Notes: generated by a model from the sequence alone, not told the origin. A DNA stretch of 64,000 bases from Abyssibacter profundi (GCF_003151135.1 NZ_QEQK01000014.1:19801-83800); one strand, 5' to 3'; shown: positions 8,721-18,232, numbered from the stretch's first letter. Translations and numbers: made by a program.

Positions 8721-9506
8721 TTACCGGATAATCTGGTAACGATCCGCTTCCTTGCACTGCGCGCGGGCCAGCGCGCGTAGCGGTTGTCTGCGCGGACCGA
8801 CCGTCCATTCCAGCTTTTCACGCGTGCGCCGACATTGGTCGATCAGACGCTGCTTTTCCTTCGCCCTGCATTCCCGGTACCGGATGGAGCCGTATTGCAG
8901 TTGCGTGCATTGATTTACGTAGACCCGTGGCGTCGGTGCCTGCTTCGGTGGTGACGGTTGGCGTTGAGTGCTCGCCGAAGTGGCCGCGCGAGACGGCGAC
9001 GGCTTGGCGGGTGGCTGCGCGTGTTTGAGTAATCTGGCGTACTGATCGCAGGGGTTGTGGTCCTTGAGCCCCGGCGCCTGGCCGGACCGGGCACTGGAGA
9101 CGCATTGCTCGCGCAGGCTTTGACGCCGCAGTTCGAACGCTAGGCAAGCCCGCCGCCGGTCCAGGTCGGTCGTTGCCCGACCCTGACAGGCTTGCAGCAG
9201 AGTCATCGCCGACTGTGTGGTGGTGGCGCGTGGCTGCGCTGCCGCGGCGCCTGCCGGCGGGTTGGTGGCACGCGCCGGCTGGGCGTGGTCGGGCGCTGGC
9301 GACGGCGTTAGACCCTGATCGTCGACTGCACTTGCCCAACCGAGCGCCGGTTGAGCAATCGTGGCCTGGAACCATTGTGGTGCCACTTGGCTGGCGGTGA
9401 GCAAGCCCGCCAGAGGCAGGCAGCAGATCAGCAGAAGCCGGGTCAAGGTGGGGTCCGTTCTCAGGGGGGCTATTCCAGAACGAAGAATCGCACCCAATCC
9501 GGACAA
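8721..9506 (-). CDS. Membrane-anchored, basic, cysteine-containing hypothetical protein
   Basis: A 261-residue protein of unknown function. One hydrophobic segment (about residues 23-42) could be a signal anchor. A low-complexity Pro/Ala/Ser/Thr stretch follows (about 65-100 and 155-185). The C-terminal part is rich in Arg, Gln and spaced cysteines (NQCTQLQYG, YRECRAKEKQRLIDQCRR, AQCKEADRY). The cysteine spacing suggests a disulphide-stabilised periplasmic domain. The start is uncertain and a shorter form beginning just before the hydrophobic segment is possible. Confidence 0.6.
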   Translation of the reverse strand: MSGLGAILRSGIAPLRTDPTLTRLLLICCLPLAGLLTASQVAPQWFQATIAQPALGWASAVDDQGLTPSPAPDHAQPARATNPPAGAAAAQPRATTTQSAMTLLQACQGRATTDLDRRRACLAFELRRQSLREQCVSSARSGQAPGLKDHNPCDQYARLLKHAQPPAKPSPSRAATSASTQRQPSPPKQAPTPRVYVNQCTQLQYGSIRYRECRAKEKQRLIDQCRRTREKLEWTVGPRRQPLRALARAQCKEADRYQIIR

Positions 9507-9595
9507 GCCCGGATGTCTGTCAGGCGCCTGTCAGCGTGCATCGGTTTGATAAGAGGCCGACCCACAGGCGGCGCTGGCCGCAAATCGAGGCCCAG

Positions 9596-10096
9596 ATGCG
9601 TTCTCACTGGCGCTTGCTTGTACTCATACCCTTGCTGCTGGCATCGGCATGTGGCTATCACCACAGCCATTCCGATCACCTGCCTGAAGCCCGCCTGAAT
9701 GGCGATTGGGGGACAGGCTGTCAGCTCATCTACGACGCTGATCCGCATGACCCCTACGATGCCCGCAGCTACATCGACACGTTCAGCTTCTGGGACGGCG
9801 CTTACTTCGGGGCCTACGAGACCTACGCCACCGATAATTGCGGCGGCGCGCCGCTGGATGTCGTGGTGAGCGAAGGGGAGATCTACCTGGAGGGCTGGAC
9901 GACCACAGCTGATGGCGTGCGCGCCGAGCGTCTCGACTTCGAAGGCGAGTTCACTTGCTACACGCTCATCGACCACGACCCGGTGTATGAGACCTTCGTA
10001 CTCGGGGATTTCCAGGGGGCTGGCTACGACGACTGTCGCTCGCCGGCGAGGCGGCATCGCTACCTGGATTTCGAGGCAGTTTACTTCCGGTATTAG
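9596..10096 (+). CDS. Small lipoprotein of unknown function
   Basis: A 166-residue predicted lipoprotein. The start at 9596 gives a compact signal peptide ending in the lipobox LASAC, with Cys19 as the lipidated residue. The mature part is acidic and aromatic, with many Asp/Tyr pairs and four cysteines, and reads as a small beta-rich domain. It is divergent from the cysteine-containing membrane-anchored gene. No family is recognised. Confidence 0.68.
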   Translation: MRSHWRLLVLIPLLLASACGYHHSHSDHLPEARLNGDWGTGCQLIYDADPHDPYDARSYIDTFSFWDGAYFGAYETYATDNCGGAPLDVVVSEGEIYLEGWTTTADGVRAERLDFEGEFTCYTLIDHDPVYETFVLGDFQGAGYDDCRSPARRHRYLDFEAVYFRY

Positions 10097-10133
10097 CCAG
10101 TTGGCTCCAAAAGGGGGGCGGCGCGGGGGCGCG

Positions 10134-10152
10134 CCCGAGCGACCTGCTCGGG
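10134..10152 (+). terminator. Hairpin downstream of lipoprotein gene
   Basis: CCCGAGC and GCTCGGG form a 7-bp stem around GACCT, 37 bases after the stop. There is no T-tract, so termination function is doubtful. Confidence 0.3.
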
Positions 10153-10271
10153 CTCGAGCTTAACGGGATGATCGGTGGTCCTGCCTCGCATCTAGCGCTC
10201 GACCGGCCATTTGGTGGTGTGTGTTCATCAATGTTTCCCTGAAGGGGTCTGTGACCAAGCAGGAGGTCTCC

Positions 10272-11036
10272 ATGTCACACCCCAAGCAGGTCGTCCTAAT
10301 CACGGGCGGTAGTCGAGGTCTGGGACGGGCAGCGGCCTTGGCGCTGGCGGATCAAGGTGACGACGTCATCATCACCTACCGGGATCAGGCCGGTGCCGCT
10401 CGCTCGGTGGTCGAGGCCGTCCAGGCGCAGGGAGGACAGGCCGCATCGCTGCAGTTGGATGTGGCGGATGTCGGCTCATACGAGGCCTTTGTCACCGCAG
10501 TCCGCGAGCGGCTGCAACAGCAATGGAACCGGACCGACTTCGACGCGCTGCTGAATAACGCGGGTCACAGCCTGAACCGGCCGTTCGAGCAGACCACCGA
10601 GGCTGCGTTCGATGCCCTCATGGCCGTGCACGTCAAAGGTCCGTTCTTTCTGACCCAGGCGCTACTGCCACAGCTGCGTGATGGTGGCCGCATCCTGAAC
10701 GTCTCGTCTGCACTGGCGCGATTTTGCCTGCCGGGCCACACGGCCTATGGTGCGGCCAAGGGTGCGGTTGAGGTGATGACGCGTTACATGGCCAAAGAGT
10801 TGGCACCACGTGGTCTATCCGTTAACGCCATTGCACCAGGTGCCACCGAGACCGACTTTGGTGGTGGCGCCGTGCGTGACAACCCGGAAATCAACGCCCA
10901 GGTTGCGGCCAATACGGCTCTGGGGCGTGCGGGTCGCCCCGAAGACCTCGGCGTCGTCATGGCGCAGTTGCTGAGTCCGGAGAGCCGATGGGTCACGGGC
11001 GAGTGCATCGAAGCCTCTGGCGGCATGATGATCTAA
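10272..11036 (+). CDS. Short-chain dehydrogenase/reductase (SDR)
   Basis: A 254-residue classical SDR, an NAD(P)-dependent oxidoreductase. It carries the glycine-rich cofactor motif TGGSRGLG (residues 11-18), NNAG (95-98), the catalytic Ser146, Tyr159 and Lys163 with normal spacing, and the C-terminal substrate loop. The start at 10272 is supported by an AGGAGG 5 bases upstream. The substrate is unknown. The gene stands alone and converges with the acyltransferase gene. Confidence 0.92.
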   Translation: MSHPKQVVLITGGSRGLGRAAALALADQGDDVIITYRDQAGAARSVVEAVQAQGGQAASLQLDVADVGSYEAFVTAVRERLQQQWNRTDFDALLNNAGHSLNRPFEQTTEAAFDALMAVHVKGPFFLTQALLPQLRDGGRILNVSSALARFCLPGHTAYGAAKGAVEVMTRYMAKELAPRGLSVNAIAPGATETDFGGGAVRDNPEINAQVAANTALGRAGRPEDLGVVMAQLLSPESRWVTGECIEASGGMMI

Positions 11037-11097
11037 AGCTCGGGCTGATCGACCGGCGGATCAACCTGATCAAGCGGTGCCGCTCGAAGTCGGTGGA

Positions 11098-12243
11098 CTA
11101 CTGCGAGGGCCGCCACCGATGTTTGCGTCGCAGAAAGGGTTGTTCGACAAGCCGGTAGGACAGCTCGGCGGCGGCATAGGTGGAGAAGGCGAAGAGCGGA
11201 AACCACATCAGCAGGCAGGCGTAGAAGCCGGCGCCGGTCCAGTGGTGCAGCGTGAACACCAACGGTGAAAGCGCATGCGCCAGGGGAAAGTGCCACAGGT
11301 AGCCGGCGTAGGACACGCGCCCGACCCGGCGTAGCGCCGGGTGCACCAGGGGCGGCCATTGGGGCGCCCGGCCGGTGAGCCAGACCAGCAGCAAGGTCAC
11401 GGTTATGTTGAACAGGCTATAGCCCCACAGGAACTGCCGCCCATTGGGCAGCGTGTTCGGCCACCCCAGCGTGGCCCAGGCACCGAACTGCTGCGCCGGC
11501 GCCCAAACCGGATTGTCGGGGACCAGCCCGCCGGCGCTTGCCAGCAGCAGGCCGGCCACGGCGACGCACCAGCCAGGCGGATACGCGCCGGGTCGAGCGG
11601 ACAACCACCAGGCACCCAGACCGCCCGCAGCAAAGGCGTCCAGGTGGCTGGTGGTCAGCAGGGCCAGCGCATGGGGTGATGAGAACGCTGCCCCGCCGTG
11701 GCTCGCCATCAGGATGCGCGTGACCAGCCCCAGTAGAAACAACGCAACCAGGGCGGCGCCCAGTCGGGGGCCTTTGAGTCCGATGATTAGCAGCGGCCAG
11801 ACGAGATAAATGTGCTCCTCCACGCATAGCGACCAGACGTGTCCCAGCCAGTGAGAGCCGGGAATCCAGCCGCCGGCCTGGCCGATGTTGTAAGTCAGGC
11901 TCAGCGCCATCGCCCATTCACGTGCCGCAGGCGGCCGCTCTGCGAAGGGCGCGATCCCGGCCAACACCGCGAGGAAGACCAGGTAGGCCGGTGCGATTCT
12001 AAGAACGCGGCGTAGCCAGAACCCGCGTAGCTGGGCACCGGCCGGGGCGTCGGGTTCGCGTAGCAGGACGCGCGTGATCAGAAAGCCGGACAGGACGAAG
12101 AACAGCTGTACACCCAGCCAGCCCGCGCCAAGCAGATTGCCGTGGTAGGCCATGACCAGCAGCAAGGCCACGCCCCGCAGCCCATCCAGGGCCGGGACAT
12201 GATCGGGCGTCAAGTCAGCTTGGGTTGCTGTGGCGTGGGGCAC
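11098..12243 (-). CDS. Acyltransferase 3 family (OafA/YrhL-like) membrane protein
   Basis: A 381-residue integral membrane O-acyltransferase. It opens with the family motif ALDGLRGVALLLVMAYH, in which the His is catalytic, then FFVLSGFLITRVLL and the conserved SLCVEEHIYLVWP segment, over about ten membrane helices. These enzymes move acetyl or succinyl groups onto surface polysaccharide, lipid or antibiotic acceptors. No glycan synthesis genes lie nearby, so the acceptor is unknown. The final residues are basic (RRKHRW) and probably cytoplasmic. Confidence 0.9.
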   Translation of the reverse strand: MPHATATQADLTPDHVPALDGLRGVALLLVMAYHGNLLGAGWLGVQLFFVLSGFLITRVLLREPDAPAGAQLRGFWLRRVLRIAPAYLVFLAVLAGIAPFAERPPAAREWAMALSLTYNIGQAGGWIPGSHWLGHVWSLCVEEHIYLVWPLLIIGLKGPRLGAALVALFLLGLVTRILMASHGGAAFSSPHALALLTTSHLDAFAAGGLGAWWLSARPGAYPPGWCVAVAGLLLASAGGLVPDNPVWAPAQQFGAWATLGWPNTLPNGRQFLWGYSLFNITVTLLLVWLTGRAPQWPPLVHPALRRVGRVSYAGYLWHFPLAHALSPLVFTLHHWTGAGFYACLLMWFPLFAFSTYAAAELSYRLVEQPFLRRKHRWRPSQ

Positions 12244-12299
12244 GGTCGGGCAGTCAAAGCAGCAGCTGTCAGTGTAGAGCGCGGCTGGGCTGCGGGCAC

Positions 12300-12331
12300 A
12301 AAAAAGGCGCGACAGCCGAAGCTGCCGCGCC
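12300..12331 (-). terminator. Rho-independent terminator of DUF1302-DUF1329 operon
   Basis: On the minus strand an 11-bp stem (GGCGCGGCAGC pairing with GCTGTCGCGCC, one G-U) closes on TTCG and is followed by six T residues, 24 bases after the DUF1329 stop. Confidence 0.88.
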
Positions 12332-12354
12332 AGAGGTGCCTCCTGGAGGAAGGC

Positions 12355-13734
12355 CTATCGGCGACCGCGCGACCGCAAAGCAGCCGGACGGAAATCGTTC
12401 TCGGTGGCCTCGATCGGCTTGTAGACCACGTCGTAGTCGTTGGTGAGTCGCATGGCGATGTAGCGCTTGGCATTGAGGTCGTGATGAACCTCGACACCGG
12501 CGGATAGCATCGGCAGATCGTAGAAGTTCAGCGAGTGCAGTTCGGCCACACGCCAGAGCTGATCGCGATTGTCGTACTTGTCGACAACATGCACGGCCCA
12601 GCTATCTTCATCCAGGTAGAAATCCCGGCGCTTGTAGATATGGCTGGTGCCATCCTTGAGCGTCGCTCGTACATGCCAGACGCGATGGAGCTCATACCTC
12701 GCATACTCGGGATTGATATGTCCCGGGCGGATGACATCGGAGATGCTGATCTTGTCGCTGTTCAGCTCGTAGGTGTTGTACGGGATGTAGATCGACTTCT
12801 TGCCGATGATCTCCCACTTGTAGCGGTCGGTGGCGCCATTGAACATGCCGAAGTCGTCATTGGTGCGCAGGCTGTCCGAGGCCGTACCCGGATTGTCGTA
12901 GGCCACATTGGGTGCCAACCGCACACGGCGTGAGCCGGGGTTGTACACCCAGGCCTTGCGGGGCTGTGCGTTCTGGTCGGCGTATTCATGCACCAGCAGG
13001 ATGGAACCGGCCAGGCGCGGCGGAGCTGTGATGGCCTGCAGGAAATACAGCAGCAGGTTCTCCTGGCGCTGACTGGCGGTCTTGCTTTGGTTGCCGTAGA
13101 TGAAGTCGTACTCGTAGTCGAACTCCACGAGGTTGTAGTCCCCGCCGGTGGTCACCGGTGCCTGGGCCCAGCTCGTGCCCCAGGTGTCGCCCTTGTAGGC
13201 CGTCAGGTGGTTCCAGATCACCTCGGTGCCGTTCTGCGGAATCGGGAACGCAATGCCCGAGGTGGCACCGGTAAACCCGTTGCCGCCGTCAACCAGGGTC
13301 ACCTTGGTCGCATTCTCGCGGGTGGCGTCATAAATGCCCTGCGGGAACGATGCGGTGCGCCGGCTCGGATACACCTTCATTTTCCAGGTGGGGTACTGCT
13401 TGAGCAGCGCCATCTGGCCGGGCGTGAGGTGATCGGCGTACTGATCGGCATTCTGCCCGGTGATGACGAACTGGACCGCATCGTCCGGGAAGGGGTTGGG
13501 ATAGTGCTTCGTGGGTTCAAAGTCAGGATGGACTTCCGTGATGCCGCCATCCCAGGCCGGAATGCCCAGTGCGCGGTTGCCGGCTTTTTCGGCGCCCATC
13601 GGTGTCAGGTCCTGGCCGAGGCGTGCCGCTTCGGCTTCGGAGACAGCGGCCCCTGCCAGCATGGGCAGGGCCGTCGCCATGGCTGCCGTGGCCGCCAGTG
13701 CGGTTGTCAGCAGTCGATTGGTTCGTGCTTGCAT
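12355..13734 (-). CDS. DUF1329 family periplasmic protein
   Basis: A 459-residue exported protein of the DUF1329 family, which has a LolB/LppX-like lipid-binding fold and nearly always accompanies a DUF1302 outer-membrane protein. The signal peptide covers about residues 1-28 (LPMLAGAAVS). The family start, EAEAARLGQDLTPMGAEKAGN, and the NPEYARYELHRVWHVRATL region are clear. The start at 13734 is preferred because GGAGAG sits 5 bases upstream; the open frame reaches 14004 only by overlapping the upstream gene. It is 46 bases downstream of the DUF1302 gene and shares its promoter and terminator. The likely role is handling a hydrophobic compound at the outer membrane. Confidence 0.9.
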   Translation of the reverse strand: MQARTNRLLTTALAATAAMATALPMLAGAAVSEAEAARLGQDLTPMGAEKAGNRALGIPAWDGGITEVHPDFEPTKHYPNPFPDDAVQFVITGQNADQYADHLTPGQMALLKQYPTWKMKVYPSRRTASFPQGIYDATRENATKVTLVDGGNGFTGATSGIAFPIPQNGTEVIWNHLTAYKGDTWGTSWAQAPVTTGGDYNLVEFDYEYDFIYGNQSKTASQRQENLLLYFLQAITAPPRLAGSILLVHEYADQNAQPRKAWVYNPGSRRVRLAPNVAYDNPGTASDSLRTNDDFGMFNGATDRYKWEIIGKKSIYIPYNTYELNSDKISISDVIRPGHINPEYARYELHRVWHVRATLKDGTSHIYKRRDFYLDEDSWAVHVVDKYDNRDQLWRVAELHSLNFYDLPMLSAGVEVHHDLNAKRYIAMRLTNDYDVVYKPIEATENDFRPAALRSRGRR

Positions 13735-13780
13735 GGTGCTCTCCATGAGATTCGGTTCGCGAGACATCAACAAGGCGGGC

Positions 13781-15763
13781 TTAGAACGCATAGCTGATGG
13801 ACAGGCCGAGGAAGTCGCGGTCCGCGGAATCATTCGCGCGGGTGGCAAAGCTGGCGGACTGGGTGTTCGGGTCGCCAGTGGCTGTCGTGCCGATGGGGGT
13901 GGTTTCACCCGGTGCATAGGGGTCGGTGCCGGAATAGGTCTCGCCGCCCGTGAACACCGTATAGGCGATGTCCGCCTGCCAGCGCTGCAGGTAGCTGAAG
14001 CCAATGCCGGCGCTGACGATCTGGTTGCCTTCGGTAAACGTCGAGCTGATGCCGTTTACGTCATGGAAAAAGACCAGTCGCGGCGACATGTTCACCGAGG
14101 CGAACACATTGGAGTAATCCAGACGAGTCACCAGTCGGTAGCCCCATGACGATTCGGTCTGGAAGCCTTCGCCACCGGCAATGGCTTCCTGGCAGGAGCC
14201 ATTGGCAATCGCGATGATCAGGATCGGATTGTTGTCACAGGTCGGCAGTGCTGCACCGGCTGCCGAGTACGGGCTGTCGTCCAGATCCTGTCGCGTGTAG
14301 CCCACCTCGCCCAGCACAATCCACTGGCTGGCGCCGAAGCTGGGGCCGAAAGCCTTGGTGATCGTGGTCTGGACCTGCCAGGTCTCGATCTCGTTGTAGC
14401 CCTGGATGTAGTCCCCGGGATTGTAGGTGCCCAGCAACATTCCGTCGGTCAGGGCGGCGGGAACGAGGTCGCCACCGCTGTACTGCACCGGCGCATTGGG
14501 TCGATAGCTGATTTCACCCTGCACCGCGGTGCCGAACGGCCCGTTGGTGTTCATGCTCAGACCCCACAGCGAGATGTCCTCGTCGTATTCGATGAAGTAG
14601 GACGCGCGGCAGCTGGTCGGGTCGCTGCCTGGGGTAGAGCAGAGCGGCGCCTCGAAGGGGCCGCCGGGCATGTTCGCCACGTTGGTGGCGGCATTGCGCG
14701 GCGTGGGGTTACCGTCGTTGGGAACGCGGGCGCCGCGAATCAGCGAGATGTTCGGCGTGCGTGAGTGGTAGTTCACATAGTAGAAGCCGAACTCGGTGGA
14801 GTTCAGATTCTCCGCGAAGTAGCGGAAGGCAATACCGGCCTGCGACGTTTCGTCATCGGGGGCCCGATTGCCTTCACGTGGGACCCAGGCGTGGGCATCA
14901 CCCTCACCCATGAAACCCGTCAGGGGGCGGGTATTGTTGTCCAGGCGGCGGCCGTAGCTCAGGAAGATGCGCTGGCCGTCATCCGAGGCCACGTCATTGG
15001 TCGAGAAGAAGTTGCCGCGCGGGTCGATCTCCACCTGCTCCCAGTCGAACTGCCAGACCACGTCCATGCTCAGGTTGTCGGTGAGCGACGTTTGCAGCGA
15101 CAGCATCGGGATTGGCGTGAGCGCTTCCTTGATCTCGGAGCCTGGCAGCCGGATCTTGGACACATCAATGGGGTTCAAGATGTTGATGCCATTGCGGATG
15201 AAGGTGCTTTCACCCCAGCTGACGACCTGATTGCCCAAGGTCATGGTGATGTACTGTCGACCCAGCGAGAAGCTGCCGTAAAGAAAGGCATCCAGCAGGT
15301 CGGCGTTGTGATCCAGGCGTTCGTGACCGCGTTCGCCCAGTTCGGCCTCGCCCCGTGCACGTGACACGCCGGCGCCGCCATTGGCGTTCAGGCGATCTTC
15401 GATGGAGCCGGCATCGGACGCCTCGGGGTTATAAAACGCGCTGCCACGCGTGAAGATGCCCCAGTTGCGGCTAAAGGCCAGGTCCATGTCGACCGTGATC
15501 TTGGCGGCCGCGGACACCAGGTCGCCTTTTTCGTAGCCGTAGTTGCCGTCATCGCCATTGGCGGAGCGTGACGTACCCCCATTCGTGATGCCGATCAAGG
15601 CTTCATTGGGGTCTTGCATACGAAACGCCACGCCTGCGGATAGCGTGGTGTCGATCTGGGCTTCCATGCCGCCGAGATTCAGCGTTGCCGCGGATGCATG
15701 GAACGGAACGGTCGCCGCACCAACAGCGGCCAGCCGCAGCAAACTGCGTGAATGCATCTTCAT
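13781..15763 (-). CDS. DUF1302 family outer-membrane protein
   Basis: A 660-residue predicted outer-membrane beta-barrel of the DUF1302 family. The signal peptide is residues 1 to about 25 (FHASA before ATLNLGG) and the C-terminus ends in aromatic SISYAF, as outer-membrane porins do. The start at 15763 has GGGAGA about 9 bases upstream. The family is linked by context to uptake or secretion of sterols, alkanes, aromatics and fatty acids. It is paired with DUF1329 here and is a paralogue of the DUF1302 gene at 55752. An inverted repeat at 15903-15918 suggests repressor control. Confidence 0.9.
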   Translation of the reverse strand: MKMHSRSLLRLAAVGAATVPFHASAATLNLGGMEAQIDTTLSAGVAFRMQDPNEALIGITNGGTSRSANGDDGNYGYEKGDLVSAAAKITVDMDLAFSRNWGIFTRGSAFYNPEASDAGSIEDRLNANGGAGVSRARGEAELGERGHERLDHNADLLDAFLYGSFSLGRQYITMTLGNQVVSWGESTFIRNGINILNPIDVSKIRLPGSEIKEALTPIPMLSLQTSLTDNLSMDVVWQFDWEQVEIDPRGNFFSTNDVASDDGQRIFLSYGRRLDNNTRPLTGFMGEGDAHAWVPREGNRAPDDETSQAGIAFRYFAENLNSTEFGFYYVNYHSRTPNISLIRGARVPNDGNPTPRNAATNVANMPGGPFEAPLCSTPGSDPTSCRASYFIEYDEDISLWGLSMNTNGPFGTAVQGEISYRPNAPVQYSGGDLVPAALTDGMLLGTYNPGDYIQGYNEIETWQVQTTITKAFGPSFGASQWIVLGEVGYTRQDLDDSPYSAAGAALPTCDNNPILIIAIANGSCQEAIAGGEGFQTESSWGYRLVTRLDYSNVFASVNMSPRLVFFHDVNGISSTFTEGNQIVSAGIGFSYLQRWQADIAYTVFTGGETYSGTDPYAPGETTPIGTTATGDPNTQSASFATRANDSADRDFLGLSISYAF

Positions 15764-16371
15764 TGAGGTCGTCTCCCTTCTGGGTCGTTGAAGTCTGTTG
15801 TGATGACCGACGCACGGTCTTGGGCGGCTTGATGCGAATGGCGGGGTGTCTCTCCATTGGCCTGGCCGACCTGCTTGTTGTGCTGTGCGCCGCAGCATCT
15901 CTCTGACTGATTAGTCAGTTTGTGTACGGCGAAGTACTTTACGAGAGCGTTTGTACCCAGGTCCGCGTTAAGCGGATGTAAAGCATTGTTTTTCATGTCA
16001 AATGGGGTGGGGGTGCAGTGCAATCGACCGCTGCGCTGCATACGGGTCAATGCCCGTTTGACGGCGCATCATCGCCCGGCTGAACGGCGCCTGGCAGATG
16101 GGCCGGCGTCGCCTCGATCGTCCCAGGGCGATCGGCCCCGGCGAGTTGCCTGAAACATGCATCGTCTCCTCCAGACGCTGACGTCTCTAGTCCGGCCAGG
16201 TTGTGCCCCGTTGATGAACCCGCCGCTCGCAGAATCGGTTGGCGTAGGGGGAGGCCGGTGATTTGTTCGGATCATGTACCAGCGGGTTCATGATTCATAG
16301 GCCCGCGAGTGGCCGATGGAGGAGATTTTCCGGGTATGGGAAATTGTTCCTTGAGAGGGGGCTGCCCGTAC
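15764..16371. other. 608-bp non-coding region upstream of DUF1302 gene
   Basis: No credible gene is present on either strand. It holds the leader and promoter of the DUF1302-DUF1329 operon, a 6-bp inverted repeat at 15903-15918, a fairly AT-rich patch around 15920-16010, and a small AGACG/CGTCT repeat at 16173-16186. The right part borders the 3' end of the hydrolase gene. Confidence 0.6.
15903..15918. promoter_or_regulatory. Inverted repeat, candidate operator of DUF1302-DUF1329 operon
   Basis: CTGACT-GATT-AGTCAG is a perfect 6-bp inverted repeat with a 4-base spacer, 140 bases upstream of the DUF1302 start. Its size and symmetry are those of TetR- or FadR-like operators. The cognate regulator is not obvious. 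Confidence 0.45.
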
Positions 16372-17550
16372 CTAGTTCAGCTGTTCGTCGAGGAAGGTGG
16401 TGACGCGGGGGTCGTCGAGCAGGTCCCAATGGTTCATGCGGGCGAAGACGCGCGTGCCGGTTTCGGCCCAGGCCATGGCCGCGCGGCCATCCTGCGTCTG
16501 ACCCAGGGCGCTGTTGACCGGCACCAACCCATCACCCAGCAGATGGGTGCGTCGGGCCCCGAGTGTTCCGGCGGCCGCGATGGCATTGATATGTGCCGGT
16601 AGCGGGGTGAGTTCAGGCCGATGTTGGCTGCGTTCGAACCGATCCCGTCCCTGCCAGTCGCTGTCGCGGGTAAACCCGTGGCGTAAGTCGGTAATGCCGG
16701 CGCTGCGCAGCCAGCCCAGGCGCGCAATGGGTGCGGTGTAGGGGCTGAGCCGTCCGAGTGTGTCCACCCAGTTGCCACCGCGCTCCAGCGGCGCGCCGAG
16801 ATGGGGCGTGCCGAGAAAGGCAATCTGGCTGACGAGGTCCGGCCAGCGCATGGCATCGGCCTGGAGCAGCGCACTACGCGTGACCAGACCACCCATGCTG
16901 TGAGCAAGAATACGGATCGACTTGACCTTGGTCGGCCACGCTTCGATCAGCGCCTCGAGCTGTCTGGCGAGATCGCGGCCGTTGTGCGAAATATGCCGCC
17001 CGGTGTTGTAGAACAAGTCCACCTGGGTCGCACCCAGCCGGCGTGCCTGGTAGGCGGCGTGATTGTGACCGTTTCGGGTCCATTGCCGGTCGTTCATGCA
17101 CAGGCCGTGGACCGTGATCAGCAGGTGGCGCGAGGGCTTGTCGACGCGCAGCCGTAGCTCGTCACGGTCCATCGGCAAGGGCGAGCCGAACTGCCGCCAC
17201 TGCATCTCCAGCGCCAGCGGATTGTCGCTGCTGAGCAGGTAGTCGCCGACCACGCCGTTGAGTGCCGAGACCACCGCCTCGCGACCGGGGCCAGGAGGTG
17301 CGATGTCATCCAGCGATTCGGCGAGCTGACCCAGCACCAGATCCACCGACTCCCGCGTCACGCCGTTGATGCCGCGTATCGTCGCGTGCACGAATCCCGC
17401 AATGCCCCGCGCGCTGCCCGTCGGCGCCTCGCCAATGGGGGGAGACGCTGCGGCAATGTTGCGGTACATGTCCTCGACGACATGGGTAACGCCGTCAACA
17501 GCATCAAATGCCAATCGGGCCGCGCCACGCAGGGTTTGTCCGGTTTTCAT
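16372..17550 (-). CDS. Alpha/beta hydrolase, lipase/esterase-like
   Basis: A 392-residue alpha/beta hydrolase. An N-terminal helical extension (residues 1 to about 130) precedes the catalytic domain, which starts with the LLITVHGLCMNDRQW oxyanion strand (HG at 148-149) and has the nucleophile elbow AHSMGGL with Ser218. It has no signal peptide, so it is probably cytoplasmic. GGAG lies upstream of the ATG. It is 22 bases downstream of the DesT-type regulator gene on the same strand, so the two are probably co-transcribed, which points to acyl ester or lipid turnover tied to membrane fatty-acid control. Confidence 0.83.
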   Translation of the reverse strand: MKTGQTLRGAARLAFDAVDGVTHVVEDMYRNIAAASPPIGEAPTGSARGIAGFVHATIRGINGVTRESVDLVLGQLAESLDDIAPPGPGREAVVSALNGVVGDYLLSSDNPLALEMQWRQFGSPLPMDRDELRLRVDKPSRHLLITVHGLCMNDRQWTRNGHNHAAYQARRLGATQVDLFYNTGRHISHNGRDLARQLEALIEAWPTKVKSIRILAHSMGGLVTRSALLQADAMRWPDLVSQIAFLGTPHLGAPLERGGNWVDTLGRLSPYTAPIARLGWLRSAGITDLRHGFTRDSDWQGRDRFERSQHRPELTPLPAHINAIAAAGTLGARRTHLLGDGLVPVNSALGQTQDGRAAMAWAETGTRVFARMNHWDLLDDPRVTTFLDEQLN

Positions 17551-17572
17551 GGTCGGTTCTCCAGTGCCGCGA

Positions 17573-18232
17573 TCAACGACGGCTCTTCCAATGCGGGACG
17601 CCTAGCAGAATCAGGCGGAGTTGCTGCTCGGCCCGCTTCATGAGGGCCGTCTCTCCCTCCTGGTCATGGGCGCCGACATCCAGCACGTCAACGGCAATCG
17701 CGACCATCGCATTGACGATGAGCGAGGCGATCATGTGCAGGTCGGGCGTATTCCATTCCTTCAGGTAGGGCAGGCGCGCCAGGTCGACGGCCAGTTCGGT
17801 CTGGACCAGTCGCAGCTCGCGACGAATGGCGTTGCGAACCGTGGCGCTGCCACCAAAGCGCTCGCTGGCGATGAACGCAAAGCCGGGGCGATTGGCGGCA
17901 ATGTGGCGATAAAGCGACTGCACGACGCTGGAGACCAGGCGTTCGGCGCTGCGCGTGTCCTTGCGGACATCCTCAAGAATCTGCCGCAGCGAGCGGAATG
18001 ACTCTTCGACCAGGGCCAAGCCCAGCGCATCCATATCGGGAAAGTGGCGATAAAAGCCGGTGGGCACGATGCCCACTTCGCGCGTCAGCTCTCGCAGCGA
18101 CAAGCCATCGAAGCTCTTGTCGCCATCGAGCATGCTCAGTGCGGTGTCGATCAATAGTTTGCGGGTATCTCCGCGCCGGCTAAGGCGACGGGTTCCGCGC
18201 GACAACTTGTTGGCCCGTGTGCTCATTGACAT
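17573..18232 (-). CDS. desT: DesT/FabR-type TetR regulator of fatty-acid desaturation
   Basis: A 219-residue TetR-family repressor of the FabR/DesT group. The family-defining DNA-binding region SFDGLSLRELTREVGIVP and TGFYRHFPDMDALGLALV matches FabR closely. Members sense the ratio of saturated to unsaturated acyl-CoA or acyl-ACP and repress unsaturated fatty-acid genes. It diverges from the desC/desB-like operon exactly as in Pseudomonas aeruginosa, and operator-like sequences lie in the shared gap. The start at 18232 is chosen by family length; 18226 and upstream starts to 18271 are possible and no clear ribosome-binding site is seen. Confidence 0.88.
   Translation of the reverse strand: MSMSTRANKLSRGTRRLSRRGDTRKLLIDTALSMLDGDKSFDGLSLRELTREVGIVPTGFYRHFPDMDALGLALVEESFRSLRQILEDVRKDTRSAERLVSSVVQSLYRHIAANRPGFAFIASERFGGSATVRNAIRRELRLVQTELAVDLARLPYLKEWNTPDLHMIASLIVNAMVAIAVDVLDVGAHDQEGETALMKRAEQQLRLILLGVPHWKSRR

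Noticed and set aside
12355..14004. Extended start of the DUF1329 gene at 14004
   Set aside because: The first 90 residues overlap the DUF1302 gene and have no signal or homology; the ATG at 13734 has a good ribosome-binding site.
15899..16371. Small open frames in the region between DUF1302 and the hydrolase
   Set aside because: The longest (15920-16153) has no ribosome-binding site or codon bias, and no family is recognised.
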